Origin: Schizochytrium sp. CCTCC M209059
Lineage: Eukaryota; Sar; Bigyra; Thraustochytrida; Thraustochytriidae
Assembly (NCBI GenBank): GCA_000818945.1
Contig: KN805402.1
Coordinates: 269,087-333,086, forward strand
Direction: 5' to 3'
DNA: 64,000 nt
The position numbers were made by a program, and so were the translations under genes. The notes beneath the pieces were generated by a model that saw only the letters and a program-made list of their open reading frames with translations, ran no database searches and was not told the origin of the DNA. The number at the start of each line of letters is the position of its first letter. The stretch's first letter is position 1. Positions 1-9,965 of this stretch are shown here, piece after piece.

Positions 1-988
1 GCATCTTGATGGACTCGATCGTCTGCTGCTCGAGGCCGTGCATAATGTCGACAACAAGTACAGCAACGTTGGCGCTTGAACTGCCGCGGTGGCGAAGGTT
101 GGCAAAGGACTCGTGGCCAGGCGTGTCAATCACGAGAAGACCGGGCAGCTTGACATCAATGGACAGATCCTTGTTGAGGCGCTCCGTGATGTTACGCAGG
201 TTGTCCATGGGAAAGTAGGTGGCGCCAATCTGCTGCGTGATACCTCCGGCCTCGCCCTCTTGCACGTTGGTACGGCGGATCTTATCGAGCAGCTTGGTTT
301 TACCGGTATCGACATGGCCCATGACAACGCACACAGGCGAGCGCAGATCATCGGGGCTTCGGTTCTTGAGGGCCTCACGCATGCGCTCCTCGCGACGTTC
401 GCGGGCGGCCTCGATTTCACGCTCTTTTTCCATTTCCTTGAGACGTACACGTTCTGCACCGGTAAGTTTTGAGTTGTCGTCGTCGTCGCTGCTGTAGTCG
501 TCATCGTCGTCGTCGTCGCTGTCGTCGCTGTCGTACGCCTTGGAGGTCGTCGTCTTGGTGGCGCCCCCCTTCTTGCCCTTCTTCTTTTTCTTCTTGTTGT
601 TCTTCTTTTTGCCCTCTACACGGGTTGGGGCAGAGGGTGCGGCCGCAGCGGCCTTGCGAATTTCCTCGGCCTCGTCCTCGACAACTTCGTCATCATCGCC
701 CTGAAGTTTGTTGTCCAGCTGCTCATCTAGAGCGTTCTCCCAGTCGTCGTCGCTGGCATCCCAGTTGTCGAGCAGAGCGTCCTCTTCTGCCTCCTCCTCT
801 TCCTTGTTGTCGTCATCGGCGGCGTCGGCAGTGTCTTCTTTTGCGTCAGCGTCTACTGCTTCTGCTGCTTCTGCTTCTGCTTCGACCTCAGCCTCGGCGG
901 CAGGAGAAGGGGCGGCCTCTTTGGGGGCCTCGGCGGCGGCTGTTACGGCGTCGGCCTCGTCGTCCTCGGCATCCTCCTCTTGTTCCTT

Positions 989-1030
<42 letters not shown>

Positions 1031-1419
1031 CTTTTTGTTCTTGCGCTTGCCATAGGTGGGCTTGCTCTGCTTGGCGGGCTCAATGACATTGCCGTCCTCG
1101 TCGACCTTGAGGATGCCGGTGTCGATGAGGCGCTGGCGTGCTGCTGCAGCCTTGGCCTCGCGCGCCTTCTCGGCTTTGGTGACGGCCTTGCCCTCTGCGC
1201 GGAGACGCTCCTTGCGCTCCTTGTCCTTTTGCTTTTTCTTGTCCTTGCGCTCCTGCTCGAGGCGCTCCTCCTCGGCACGCTTGCGCTCGGCCTCCTCCTC
1301 GACGCGCTTGCGCTCGGCCTCCTCCTCGGCGGCCTTTTCGCGCGCGAGCCGCTCCTGCTCGAGCCTCTCGCGCGCGAGCTTGGCCGCGGCCGAGAGCGGC
1401 GCGCCGCCCTTGGCGCCCG

Positions 1420-1462
<43 letters not shown>

Positions 1463-1597
1463 GCCGCCGCCGCCGCCGCCCTTCTTCTTCTTCTTCTTGT
1501 TGGCCTTCTTCTTCGCGCCGCCGCCGCCCTCGCCGCCGCCGCCCAGCCCCAGCGCCGCCAGGATCTTGGCCTGCTCCTCGTCCACGGCGTCGCCCAT
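1..1597 (-). CDS. EIF5B: Translation initiation factor eIF5B, N-terminal part (truncated by window edge)
   Basis: eIF5B is the translational GTPase that joins ribosomal subunits at the last step of initiation in the cytosol. The ATG is at 1597-1595, followed by a charged Lys/Glu-rich, low-complexity N-terminal half with two polyglutamine tracts and poly-Lys/poly-Asp runs, as in eukaryotic eIF5B. The G domain starts near position 335. Visible motifs are G1 GHVDTGKT (codons at 298-321), the switch I stretch GGITQQIGATYFP and G3 DTPGHE. I checked that these motifs are in the same frame as the chosen ATG. The reading frame is open to base 1, so the rest of the G domain and domains II-IV lie outside the window. 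The family is certain; the exact start is probable because the sequence upstream of the ATG is a GC-rich repeat. Confidence 0.96.
990..1032 (-). repeat. CAG/CTG trinucleotide tract encoding polyglutamine in eIF5B
   Basis: A run of CTG triplets on the plus strand, with one TTG interruption, reads as a polyglutamine stretch of about 13 residues in the acidic linker of eIF5B. Confidence 0.9.
1421..1461 (-). repeat. Second CAG/CTG tract encoding polyglutamine in eIF5B
   Basis: An almost pure CTG run on the plus strand gives a second polyglutamine stretch of about 13 residues near the N-terminus of eIF5B. It is flanked by poly-Gly and Ala/Lys-rich sequence. Confidence 0.9.
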
Positions 1598-1606
1598 CGT
1601 GCCGCT

Positions 1607-1668
1607 CGCCTCGCCTCGCCTCGCCGCGCCGCGCCTCGCCTCGCCTCGCCCCGCCTCGCCGCGCGGAT
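1607..1668. repeat. CGCCT pentamer-like GC repeat just upstream of eIF5B ATG
   Basis: Degenerate copies of CGCCT/CGCCG fill the 60 bases directly upstream of the eIF5B start codon, probably in its 5' leader. Confidence 0.75.
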
Positions 1669-1696
1669 GGATCTGCTGCCTCCGAGCCGCAGCCGC

Positions 1697-1793
1697 GAAT
1701 GGAATGGAATGGAATGGAAGCGGATGGAATGGAGTCGAATGGAATGGGATGGAGTGGAATGGGATGAAACAAATGAAATGGAATGGAATGGAG
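1697..1793. repeat. (GGAAT)n pentanucleotide repeat
   Basis: About 97 bases of GGAAT units, some with single-base changes, lie upstream of eIF5B. The unit is the same as that of some animal satellite DNAs, but here it is a short intergenic array. Confidence 0.9.
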
Positions 1794-2805
1794 GCCAGGC
1801 GCGGGATGCAATGTGAGGAGAGGCTCGATGCTGCACTGTACTTCAGAAATGTGTAGTTTATACCCCGTGGATGGCACAGTGGACAGGTATACGTACATAC
1901 ACAGACACGCAGACAGACGCACAGACAGACGATCTTATCTATCAGCCGGGCGGAGAGTGGAGGGAGGAGGCCTAGCTAGGCTGAGACAAGATACCAGCAA
2001 GCAACGAGCGGGCGGCGGGAGGGGACTTATCACAGTGCCAGGGACTGACTGACAGCGTGCAGCACATGGATAGCCCACTTGCGGGGCGCCGATAAAGCAC
2101 TTGCGGCGAGCGCCCGCGACGAATGGTTGGCTGGTTGGTGGTTGTGGTGGGGCGGGCGGATGCTACTACAGCAGCAGCAGCAGGAGCGGCGAGGGCAGGG
2201 CAGGGCGGGGCGCCGTCCCTGGCTGGTTGATGATCAGAGCACGCGGGAGGGGAGGATCGAGAGGAGGGAAAGAGGAACAAGTCGAGGATCAAGACAAGGG
2301 GGAAAAGGGGAGGTATATAGAGCCTGACGGAAAATGTGCTTGTACAAGCTGCAGGAGCGACAACCGCTGTAGCAAGTGGGACTCGCTGCCTGACCTAGTA
2401 GGGATGTACGTGTGAAAAGGGCGGCAGAAAGCCCGACCCGCCCGCATCCCCGCGCAAACACGCACGCACGTACGCACGCACGAATAAACGAACGCCTTGC
2501 GAAGGGAAAGAGAGTCTTGGCACAGCCTGATGTGGGTTGGGGATGGATGTGTCGCATGAGGTCGATGATCATGGACAGGGAAAGGTGCTCTGGCCCCCAG
2601 TCCCGTCCGAGGAGAAAAGAAAAAATGGTCGATACGGCCAGAGGCACGGCGGGCAATCCGCGCGCGAGGAGCGAATTTCATCGTCCTCCACGCGCAGGAT
2701 GCTACTGCTACTGCTACTGCTCCTGCTGCTGCGCTGAGGCGTGCGAGCAGCGAGCTCGCCGTGCCCACAGTCAAATCGACCGCATGAGGGAGTGAGGGGG
2801 AATAC

Positions 2806-3786
2806 TTAGCGGTACGGGGCCTCGGCCTCGAGGTTCTGCGCAATGGCAGGCTCCCAGCGATCACCGTTAGCGAGGAGCTTCTCCTTATCGTAGATGAGCT
2901 CCTCGTGCGTCTCCGTGGCGAACTCGAAGTTCGGGCCCTCCACAATGGCATCCACGGGGCAGGCCTCCTGGCAGAAGCCACAGTAGATGCACTTGGTCAT
3001 GTCAATGTCGTAACGCGTCGTACGGCGCGAGCCATCCTCGCGCATTTCAGCATCAATGGTGATGGCCTGGGCAGGGCAGATGGCCTCGCAAAGCTTGCAC
3101 GCAATGCATCGCTCCTCACCCGACGGGTAGCGGCGGAGAGCATGCCTGTTTTGAAAATGAAATGGAAGAGCGAAGAAGGACCGCCACGGCGCGTCAGTTA
3201 GTCATAAAATTCCATGCGAATCGATGTGAGGCCAAAACGATGCCGAGAATGACCTCGTTGATTTGCTTTGTATGTTTGGGACACGTACTCGCCACGGAAA
3301 CGCGAGGAAATCGCGCCCTTCTCGAATGGGTAGTTAATGGTGACCTTGGGCTTGAAGTAGTTCTCAGTGCCTGTGCGCGCAAAAACAATACAATTCATCA
3401 AACGTAAAGAAATAATGACGCGAAAACAAAAAAGAAGCGAAAAGCACAATTGTACAGGGGTTTTCGGTTCGTCCGTCAGTCAAATGGTCTTCTCCAGCGC
3501 TCTGGCATTGATGGATTCCGCATGAAGCAGAGCTATGGCGTGTCGGCGACTTACAAATGAGAAGACCGCGGTAGAGCTCCGTCATGAAGAGCGTGCTGCC
3601 GGCACGGTCGATCGCCGTCCAGATGGAAGTGTTCTCGTCCGCCTCGGCGTGCTCCTTGACGCTCTTCTCCGTGGCAAAGCCGCGCACGGAGCCAGCCGTG
3701 GCGGCGGCCCCGCGCAGGCCAGCGCCCGCCACTGCTGCCCGCACGCCTCCGCGCGCGGCCAGGGTGCGTGCCTGGGCCATCATCAT
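2806..3786 (-). CDS. NDUFS8: NADH dehydrogenase [ubiquinone] iron-sulfur protein 8 (TYKY), mitochondrial complex I
   Basis: Subunit of the Q module of mitochondrial complex I; it carries two 4Fe-4S clusters (N6a/N6b). I read three exons: 3786-3555, 3370-3289 and 3145-2806, with introns GTAAGT..AG (184 nt) and GTACGT..AG (143 nt). The phases fit and give 217 residues, close to the family's usual length. The N-terminus is Arg/Ala-rich with few acids and looks like a mitochondrial presequence. The joined product contains the conserved segment TINYPFEKGAISSRFRGEHA across exons 2-3. Two CxxCxxCxxxCP motifs follow (CIACKLCEAICP, CIYCGFCQEACP), then the typical C-terminal segment ending in EAPYR. 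Three ATGs stand in a row at the start; the first is used here. Confidence 0.97.
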
Positions 3787-4667
3787 CTCGCTGTGCTGCG
3801 CGGCGTCCGCGTTTCCTCTACCGCGCGCGCTACGTGGAGAGCGAGATCGAGAGCGAGAGCGTCTCCGGCTCGCACAGCCGCGTCCTCGGGCAGCCGCCGT
3901 CCACGCACGAAGCCCGCGCGCAAGCCTCTCCTGCTGCTCCTCCTCGCCGATCTGGCGCTGGCACCGCGCAGCGCCGCGGGCCTTTTGCCCGCCTTAAACG
4001 TTGCCTTGAGATCCCGGGTTTGCCGCGCCTCGCCCCCGTTGGAAATTGACTAAGAGCCCCTACCCTGAGCAGAGACAGACCTCCTTAATGTGGTACCCCG
4101 GAGCCGCGGCGGCCGGAATATGGGACCAAAAAGGGACTGTCTCTGTCACAGGGCGTCGCGGAAACTGAGCAAACGGCTGCGAATCTCCAGCTTGCTGCCC
4201 AGACCGCTGCCGCTCCCGGGTTTTGACCCGTCTGCACGCCGTGGCCTACGGCCGGCGGCCTGCATCTCGAGGCAGACGCCGGCTCCGAAGATGTGTGCTG
4301 TGCGCCGGGGCGTGCATCAACCATGGCAACTGCGCCCGGGCGCCTTCGTCGATGACCGACAGTGAGATCAGCCCAGCCCGCAGCGCCCCGCAGCGCCCCG
4401 CAGCGCCGCGGAGGGCGGGCGCTCTCGTCCTTCGAAATGTTCCCGGCCGCGTCATCGACGCGAGCACCGGCGGCCGCAGACCTCGCTCGCAGCGGTGGCG
4501 CAGAGCGCGGCGCCGCAGAGCGGAGTCGACGCGGACGAGCGGGTCGAGCACAGCCGCGGCGGGGCGCGGACGAGCAAGCAGGGGCGGCGCTGGAGGCGCG
4601 GCGAGACTCGGCTGGCTCCCGCGGAAAGCGTGGCGTTGAGGCTTGCATCAATCAGTCAACCACGAGG
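3787..4667. other. Divergent intergenic region between NDUFS8 and the RCC1-like gene
   Basis: GC-rich sequence with overlapping Arg/Ala-rich frames on both strands. It must contain both promoters and the 5' leaders. A frame continuous with the RCC1-like gene extends up to 4362, but its Arg/Pro/Ala composition looks non-coding. Confidence 0.55.
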
Positions 4668-6485
4668 ATGACGACCAGAGGGACGAAGATGAGGAGGACC
4701 AGGACCAGGTCCAGGACACAAACGACGACAGCGATCGTCGCCCTAGAGAAAGACGAAGTGCTCGCGTTTGTAGACGCCAAAGGCCTCGCACGCTTGGCAG
4801 CTACATGTCGAGCGCTGTGCAAAGTCGTGGACGCCGCGGTCACCCGCAGACTCGCAAGCGGAAAACTTCAAAGTAGGCCGCGCAAAGGGTCTCGGGCGTC
4901 GACGAGGCTACTTGCGCAACGGGAAGCCATAGAGGAATCGCGACGTCCCGCAGGCACGCGAAACCTCGCGGCCGGCGTGCACCATGCCGTCTTCGTGTCA
5001 CAGAATCCCGCGCCCAATACACCAGACTATCTCCGCGGCATGGGTGACGGAATTTGTGGCCGTCTCGGCGAAGACAATGCCGAGGATAACTCGTGGGTGC
5101 CATTGTGGCATCCAACGCCAATTCTCCCCAGTATTCGTCCATCGCACGTGCGCCAAATTTCGTGTGGAGCCTATCATACAGCAATTCTGGAATGGGATGG
5201 ATCGATTCACATTTTTGGCGTCATCGGAGCGGAAGCACTCGCGGCGCAACGAGCTTCAGTACTCATTTCATCGTCGATCTGGGGAACACCTTCGCGCCCT
5301 CGGGTCGAGTACATACCCACGCATCTTGGACACGAGCCGGTGCAAATTAGTTCCGGAACGAATACCCTGGCTTGGACTGATGTGCGTGGAAGGGTTTTTG
5401 TGCAAGATTCGCGCGGCCTTTTTCGCGTCAATGGCTTTGGCGAAGATGCCGACCTCGGCCATGCTATTCAAGTGTCCTGTGGAGACTGTCACTTTGCCGT
5501 AGTCACCGCGTCGGGTCAATTATACACCTGGGGCGGTGGCGGGCACGGACGTTTAGGTCATGGTGATACACAGGATCGCCACGTCCCTACCCAGGTCAGG
5601 GTTCCAGATTCCCTTGAAACCAAGAACGAGCGCGTCCGTGTTGTGGCATGCGAGGCGAGCTATCGACACACGGTGGTCGTCACCTCGGACGGCGACCTCT
5701 TGCTCTTCGGGGAGGGTAGCCATGGGCAGTTGGGCCAAACGACGCTCTCTGAACATTTGCGACCTGTGCGGTGCACCGTGGGGGTGTTGGCGTCGACACG
5801 TGTGGTGCAAGTTGCTTGTGGAGAGACCTTCACGGCGGCACTTACCGAAATTGGCCAAGTCATTGTGCTGGGTTCCTTGGCAACACAAAACGCCGTGGCT
5901 CGCGCACAACATACCGCCTATCGCCTCACTGCGGGGCCGTGCGATTGCGCAGCTGTGCAAATCGCGGCGGGCAAGACAAGTCTTCTCATGCGTCTTGACA
6001 ATGGTGTCGTCGAAACATGTGGACGTGGTCGTTGCGGCCAGCTTGGCCAGGGAGCAAGTGTGACATTGGCGCTGCATGCCGGCGCCCCACATTTGCGGCC
6101 ATTCTCCTCGTTCTGGTACCAGCTTGCCACCGGCAAAGAATTCAGATTCGCTGCAGATCTCGGCCATGCGTTCGCCCGTGGCATCATTCTCGTTCTCAAT
6201 GCGTTGGGTGGCCACACCCTAGCTGCCGTTTTTTCCACGGCGGTAAAGGTGAATAAATTCTCTTCAGGGGTCCACGGTCCTCATCACGTGCCCAAGGGTG
6301 AGAACCAGCCGTCTATTGTACCTGCGCGTTTTATATCTGCTACTTGGCTCGTAGCGCTCTTTGTGTTGCGTGTCGTGAAGGTCGTTTTTGCACAACTTGC
6401 CCCGAAGTTCGAGCTTACGCGCCTCGCGTCGCAAAGCGCTTTGTTTCTCAACAAGCTTCTTTCACCTGCTCTATGGCAATCTTAG
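4668..6485 (+). CDS. RCC1-repeat (beta-propeller) protein with F-box-like N-terminus
   Basis: Predicted 605-residue protein. Near the N-terminus a leucine-rich helix pair (VLAFVDAKGLARLAATCRAL) resembles an F-box-like segment. It is followed by RCC1-type repeats whose signature Gly-rich strands are visible, for example WGGGGHGRLGHGDTQDR, GEGSHGQLGQTT and CGRGRCGQLGQG. Proteins of this class are usually substrate adaptors or chromatin/GTPase regulators, and the actual partner cannot be read from sequence. The C-terminal ~90 residues leave the propeller pattern and contain a hydrophobic stretch (TWLVALFVLRVVKVVFAQL). The frame stays open up to 4362, so the start is uncertain. I prefer 4668 because composition changes there; a second in-frame ATG is at 4689. 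Confidence 0.78.
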   Translation: MTTRGTKMRRTRTRSRTQTTTAIVALEKDEVLAFVDAKGLARLAATCRALCKVVDAAVTRRLASGKLQSRPRKGSRASTRLLAQREAIEESRRPAGTRNLAAGVHHAVFVSQNPAPNTPDYLRGMGDGICGRLGEDNAEDNSWVPLWHPTPILPSIRPSHVRQISCGAYHTAILEWDGSIHIFGVIGAEALAAQRASVLISSSIWGTPSRPRVEYIPTHLGHEPVQISSGTNTLAWTDVRGRVFVQDSRGLFRVNGFGEDADLGHAIQVSCGDCHFAVVTASGQLYTWGGGGHGRLGHGDTQDRHVPTQVRVPDSLETKNERVRVVACEASYRHTVVVTSDGDLLLFGEGSHGQLGQTTLSEHLRPVRCTVGVLASTRVVQVACGETFTAALTEIGQVIVLGSLATQNAVARAQHTAYRLTAGPCDCAAVQIAAGKTSLLMRLDNGVVETCGRGRCGQLGQGASVTLALHAGAPHLRPFSSFWYQLATGKEFRFAADLGHAFARGIILVLNALGGHTLAAVFSTAVKVNKFSSGVHGPHHVPKGENQPSIVPARFISATWLVALFVLRVVKVVFAQLAPKFELTRLASQSALFLNKLLSPALWQS

Positions 6486-6844
6486 ACGTCAAGCGAATAC
6501 ATTTCTGGCTAGCTTTGAGGTATGCAGTGAAAAGAGCAAGTCATTCTTTCTCGAGCGAAGAAAGCGTATCGAGACTCGATGCTTGCAATCTTCTGCATCG
6601 GGAGAAGTAGTCATCTAATGCACTGATTGCTGTCACGGCCGTGACGTTAGTCAGCCACGATCGCAACCGAGCGACAAGCTCTTTTATTTTGAACTGCTGA
6701 GTATCATATCACATGTTTCTGAGTTTTATTGTTTGCAAACAAGTGCTCTTCTTCTATCTCGTCTTTCTTTTCTTTGCCTCTGAATCTTATACTTTTTTGT
6801 TCTTTCTTTGCAAACTCCATCTTGGACGACGCGCCAAGAGTCGG
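6486..6844. other. Convergent 3' intergenic region
   Basis: Lies between the stops of the RCC1-like (+) and NuSAP-like (-) genes. It is T-rich around 6690-6830, consistent with 3' ends. No gene seen. Confidence 0.6.
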
Positions 6845-8080
6845 TCACCGGAGAGGGCCTGTCTTCATTTTCCATGTGATAGGCCTCTTAAGGCTTTCCT
6901 GCAAATCAAACTTGGGTCTCTTTTTGGCAGCCGCAGAAGACGCACTTGTGGTCGACGAAACCTTGGGATCCGCAATGGAAGGCGTGGCGGAGGTCGTGTC
7001 CACGCGGAACGTTGGTTTGCGTGCGGTCTTTGGCTTGGTTTCAGAAACCAGCGAGCGATCCTTGCGGGTCGGCGTGTTTGTCGCTCCGACTCCAGCTGAC
7101 GATGCTGCAAGAGGAGCGCGTCCTGGCTTGACCGCAGACTTTGGAAATCGCGATGATTTCGCAGCCGGAGCACGCTTCGCCTTGACGACCGTCTTGCTTC
7201 CGCGTGCGCCTTGTGTGTCGACAATCGACTTTTGTGTGCTGAAGAGCTTAGCGTGCGCGCGGTCAAAGCGCCCGGGGGTCTTTGCGGATGGCTTCGCTTG
7301 CGACAAGGGCGCTGCTGCCCGGGGAGCATTCTCCTTTTCCTTGCCAATGCGTCGGCGCTTGGGCGGAGATTCTACCGCGCTCGTGGAATCTGCCTTGCTT
7401 GGTTCACCAGTCATGGATGCGTTTGCCGTACGCTTCTTTTGCGCGGCGCCAGAAACGTTGGATTTCTCGGTAGCGGTTTTCCGCTGGGCCCGTTTCGTCT
7501 TTGCCGTCTCCGTAGTCTTTGTGCGCTCAATCTTCTTTTTTGACGCGGCCTTCTTCGCAACGGGAGCCCCAGAGGACGAGGAAGACGATGATGAGACGTT
7601 TGTCGTTGGTTCTTTCTTTTCCTCGAGCGTAGCCATCGCATCAGCTGTGCTCGCTGTATGCGCTCGCGAAGGGATGCGACGCGTCTTGGATGGGATCTTG
7701 GCGCGTTCCAAGGTTGGATGCACAAGACTTGCGGCGACTTCGACCGTCTCTTCTTCTTCTTCTTCCGTCGCATTCTTGGGCTCAGACTGCTTTTCCTCCT
7801 CCTCCTCTTCCTCTTCTACCTCTTCCATTTCTTCATTATCATCATTGTCATCTTCTTCGTCTTCTTTCGCGCTGCCATCATCACGGGCAAAAGTCTCTTC
7901 GGCGAGAGTCTTTACAATGGATTCCTCGGACTCTGCTTTGAGGGTGACTGCTCTTGCTGTGAAAATCTCAAGCAGTTCATCTACAATGAGAGCGCTCTTG
8001 GCATTTGCTTTGACGCCATGCTTCTTCGCGAGCGCCTGGAGATCCCTGCGCCCGAGCGCTTCGAGCTCTTGACGATCCAT
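6845..8080 (-). CDS. NuSAP-like microtubule/chromatin-associated protein
   Basis: Predicted 411-residue, very basic protein. It opens with a SAP-like helix-turn-helix (LEALGRRDLQALAKKHGVKA, residues 4-23), then an acidic Glu/Asp block (about 65-120) and a long Lys/Ser/Ala-rich disordered region with nuclear-localisation-like clusters (PPKRRRIGKEK). Two short motifs resemble vertebrate nucleolar spindle-associated protein (NuSAP1): FDRAHAKLFSTQKSIVD, like its HxxxFxxMxSI element, and the C-terminal KFDLQESLKRPITWKMKTG, like its FDLxxSLxRPLxxxxHxG element. NuSAP bundles and stabilises spindle microtubules near chromatin. The reading frame extends upstream to 8251, but the ATG at 8080 begins the conserved helix directly. 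The assignment rests on recognised motifs recalled from the family, not on an alignment. Confidence 0.6.
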   Translation of the reverse strand: MDRQELEALGRRDLQALAKKHGVKANAKSALIVDELLEIFTARAVTLKAESEESIVKTLAEETFARDDGSAKEDEEDDNDDNEEMEEVEEEEEEEEKQSEPKNATEEEEEETVEVAASLVHPTLERAKIPSKTRRIPSRAHTASTADAMATLEEKKEPTTNVSSSSSSSSGAPVAKKAASKKKIERTKTTETAKTKRAQRKTATEKSNVSGAAQKKRTANASMTGEPSKADSTSAVESPPKRRRIGKEKENAPRAAAPLSQAKPSAKTPGRFDRAHAKLFSTQKSIVDTQGARGSKTVVKAKRAPAAKSSRFPKSAVKPGRAPLAASSAGVGATNTPTRKDRSLVSETKPKTARKPTFRVDTTSATPSIADPKVSSTTSASSAAAKKRPKFDLQESLKRPITWKMKTGPLR

Positions 8081-8690
8081 GCTGGCTGTGCTCGGCGTAC
8101 AAACCAGCCTTCTCGACAACTCGTGCTCGAGTCCAATCTTGCCCTTGGCCTTGGCGTCGTTGCGCCTTGCGAGCTGCAGTCGCACGTTGCCTTGCGAGCC
8201 GCAGCGCTTCGTTGTAGCGCAAGGAGTCGCTGCCGTCCGGGCCGCAGCCAATGTCTCGAGCTCTGTTCGCTCGCGATTGCACGGTCTGCAAAGTTTTCTC
8301 CTCCTCGTCCCTCCTCGCGTCCGAGCGACCTCCCAGTGGGCTTGCCCAGCTGCGTTTCTGTTGCAACTGGGCAGCCAAGGCGCTTTTCACGCGGCACGCC
8401 CATAACCGTTACACGCGCGTCTCGTCCCTCACCTCTTCTACTAGGCCTAGGCCTAGAGGCAGTACTACGCCTAGCCTAGTATAGTACTACGAGGCTGACC
8501 GATCTCGGAGAAACTAGCGCTTGCCGATGCGTGTGATCGGGGTATCTTCTTTCCCCGGTCGACCTCAAAGTTCAAGCAAGTTCCATTCCATCACTCACTC
8601 CGGGCGGGCGGCGCGAGGGCGCAGGGGACCGAGCGAGCGTGCCTGCGAGCGCGCGCCCGCGCTGCTGGCGGAGACGGGGAGTGGGGAGTC
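8081..8690. other. Divergent promoter region between NuSAP-like and membrane-protein genes
   Basis: Contains a compact palindrome-rich element (8441-8490, listed separately). Otherwise it holds only shadow frames and I see no gene. Confidence 0.55.
8441..8490. repeat. Palindromic CCTAGG/AGTACT cluster
   Basis: CTAGGCCTAGGCCTAG (8441-8456) is followed by AGTACTA, CCTAG and TAGTACT elements, so the 50 bases can fold back on themselves. It lies in a divergent intergenic region. Function is unknown. Confidence 0.6.
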
Positions 8691-9188
8691 ATGAGGTGCT
8701 GTGGAGGAGGCCCCGAGGGCGTGGTACAACTATGTGCGGCGATACACTTGACGATCTCGAGCTCGATCATCATCTTTGGTATTGGTGTGCCCCCGATCTG
8801 GCAGGGCCTCTTGGGCGTGGTGATGGCATTGGAAGGCCACTTTGGTATTGTCCAAGCTCAGCCGATGCGCGTGCTTTTCTTCATCGTTGCCTTGCTGCTC
8901 AACGTTGCAATGGGCTTTCTTTTGGGCATGCTAGCACTAAAAAAACAGACCTACTCGGAGTGCACCATCGAGGGCCAAGCCGTCCGCAAGGAGCAGAATT
9001 TTACGTTTGTCTTTGAAGGCAACGTGCAAAACTGCGCTTTCTCTTACCAAATGTACGCATACGTGCAGTTTGGCACAGGGGTCATTAGTTTTGTTTGTCT
9101 GTTGCTCACGAGTCTCGCGTATCTCTCCATTCGGAAGCGAATCTCGCGCTCGAGAAGCGCCGAAGCCTTTCTTTTCTCTCCCGAGTGA
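8691..9188 (+). CDS. Small multi-pass membrane protein, unknown function
   Basis: 165-residue protein that I do not recognise. Hydrophobic segments suggest four membrane spans at roughly residues 10-33, 36-53, 58-83 and 120-147. The loop between spans 3 and 4 contains three cysteines and an N-glycosylation-type site (NFT), so it may face the lumen or outside. The short tail is basic (RKRISRSRS). The N-terminal Cys pair (MRCC) could be lipidated. The span arrangement recalls tetraspan/MARVEL-like proteins, but no family signature is clear. The ATG at 8691 is the first in frame. Confidence 0.6.
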   Translation: MRCCGGGPEGVVQLCAAIHLTISSSIIIFGIGVPPIWQGLLGVVMALEGHFGIVQAQPMRVLFFIVALLLNVAMGFLLGMLALKKQTYSECTIEGQAVRKEQNFTFVFEGNVQNCAFSYQMYAYVQFGTGVISFVCLLLTSLAYLSIRKRISRSRSAEAFLFSPE

Positions 9189-9394
9189 GCCGTCTGACGT
9201 TTGGGTCATCGATCGATTGGATAGGAGAGGCGCTACAAACCAACGTGTACTATCTGACTTTTCGAGTTTCTTTCTCTATACTTGTGGACGACGCAGGCCT
9301 AGGGCCATGGGCCTTCCATGTCTGTTTGTAAATTAAAAGTAGAGCGACGACACATGCCGTTCGCTCCATCTTTACTACGAGGCTCTTTATCGTC

Positions 9395-9931
9395 TCATCG
9401 TCTGTATGACCGCGCCGATCGAGATTTAGGCTCAAGAATTCGCATGACCACATATGCGCAGATCCCAAATCCAAACCCGAGAAGGTGCCCAGCGTGGTCC
9501 AGTCCGTCTCCGGGGCCGCCTTCTGTCAGCAGATGCACCTCTTCTGCCAGCATATTGAGCGTGAAGTAGCACGTCACTATATGCGAGGAGACCTGAAGAA
9601 TGGCGTCATCGCTTGGGCGCTTCGGGCCGCCTGTGAGAAGGTCTTGCACGGCTTCCGCAGAGAGGCAAAGGTCGACGCCCATGAGAGCGCAGCACCCAGT
9701 GCTGCAGCCAATGTAATTTGTGAGGTAAGAAACAACGGGCGAGAGAAGATCGACGCCAGCCTCGACGCCTCGCTTTACTGCAGATGAAAGTATGTTATCG
9801 TCGCCTTGACGAGCGGCCCAGGACTGAAGACCAGGGAGAAATGACGAGGTCAGCGCGTTGCGTTGTTGTGTCGTTTTTGCTGTGTTTGTGTACATCTTTC
9901 TTGCGGTGAGCCATCTTCGATTTTCTCTCTC

Positions 9932-9965
<34 letters not shown>

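Larger units (their letters stand above)
1598..2805. other. Intergenic region between eIF5B and NDUFS8
   Basis: It holds the eIF5B 5' flank with the two repeats listed above, then purine-rich sequence and short CTGCTA/CAGCAG runs near 2163-2190 and 2700-2740. Only overlapping low-complexity reading frames are present, and I see no gene. Confidence 0.6.

Noticed and set aside
943..1922. Long minus-strand frames rich in Arg/Ser or Gly/Arg over the eIF5B N-terminus
   Set aside because: They are other-frame translations of the CAG, CGCCT and GGAAT repeats. The GTPase motifs lie in a different frame.
4085..4651. 188-codon minus-strand frame upstream of the RCC1-like gene
   Set aside because: Arg/Ala/Pro-rich composition, no domain, and it overlaps the expected promoter of the plus-strand gene.
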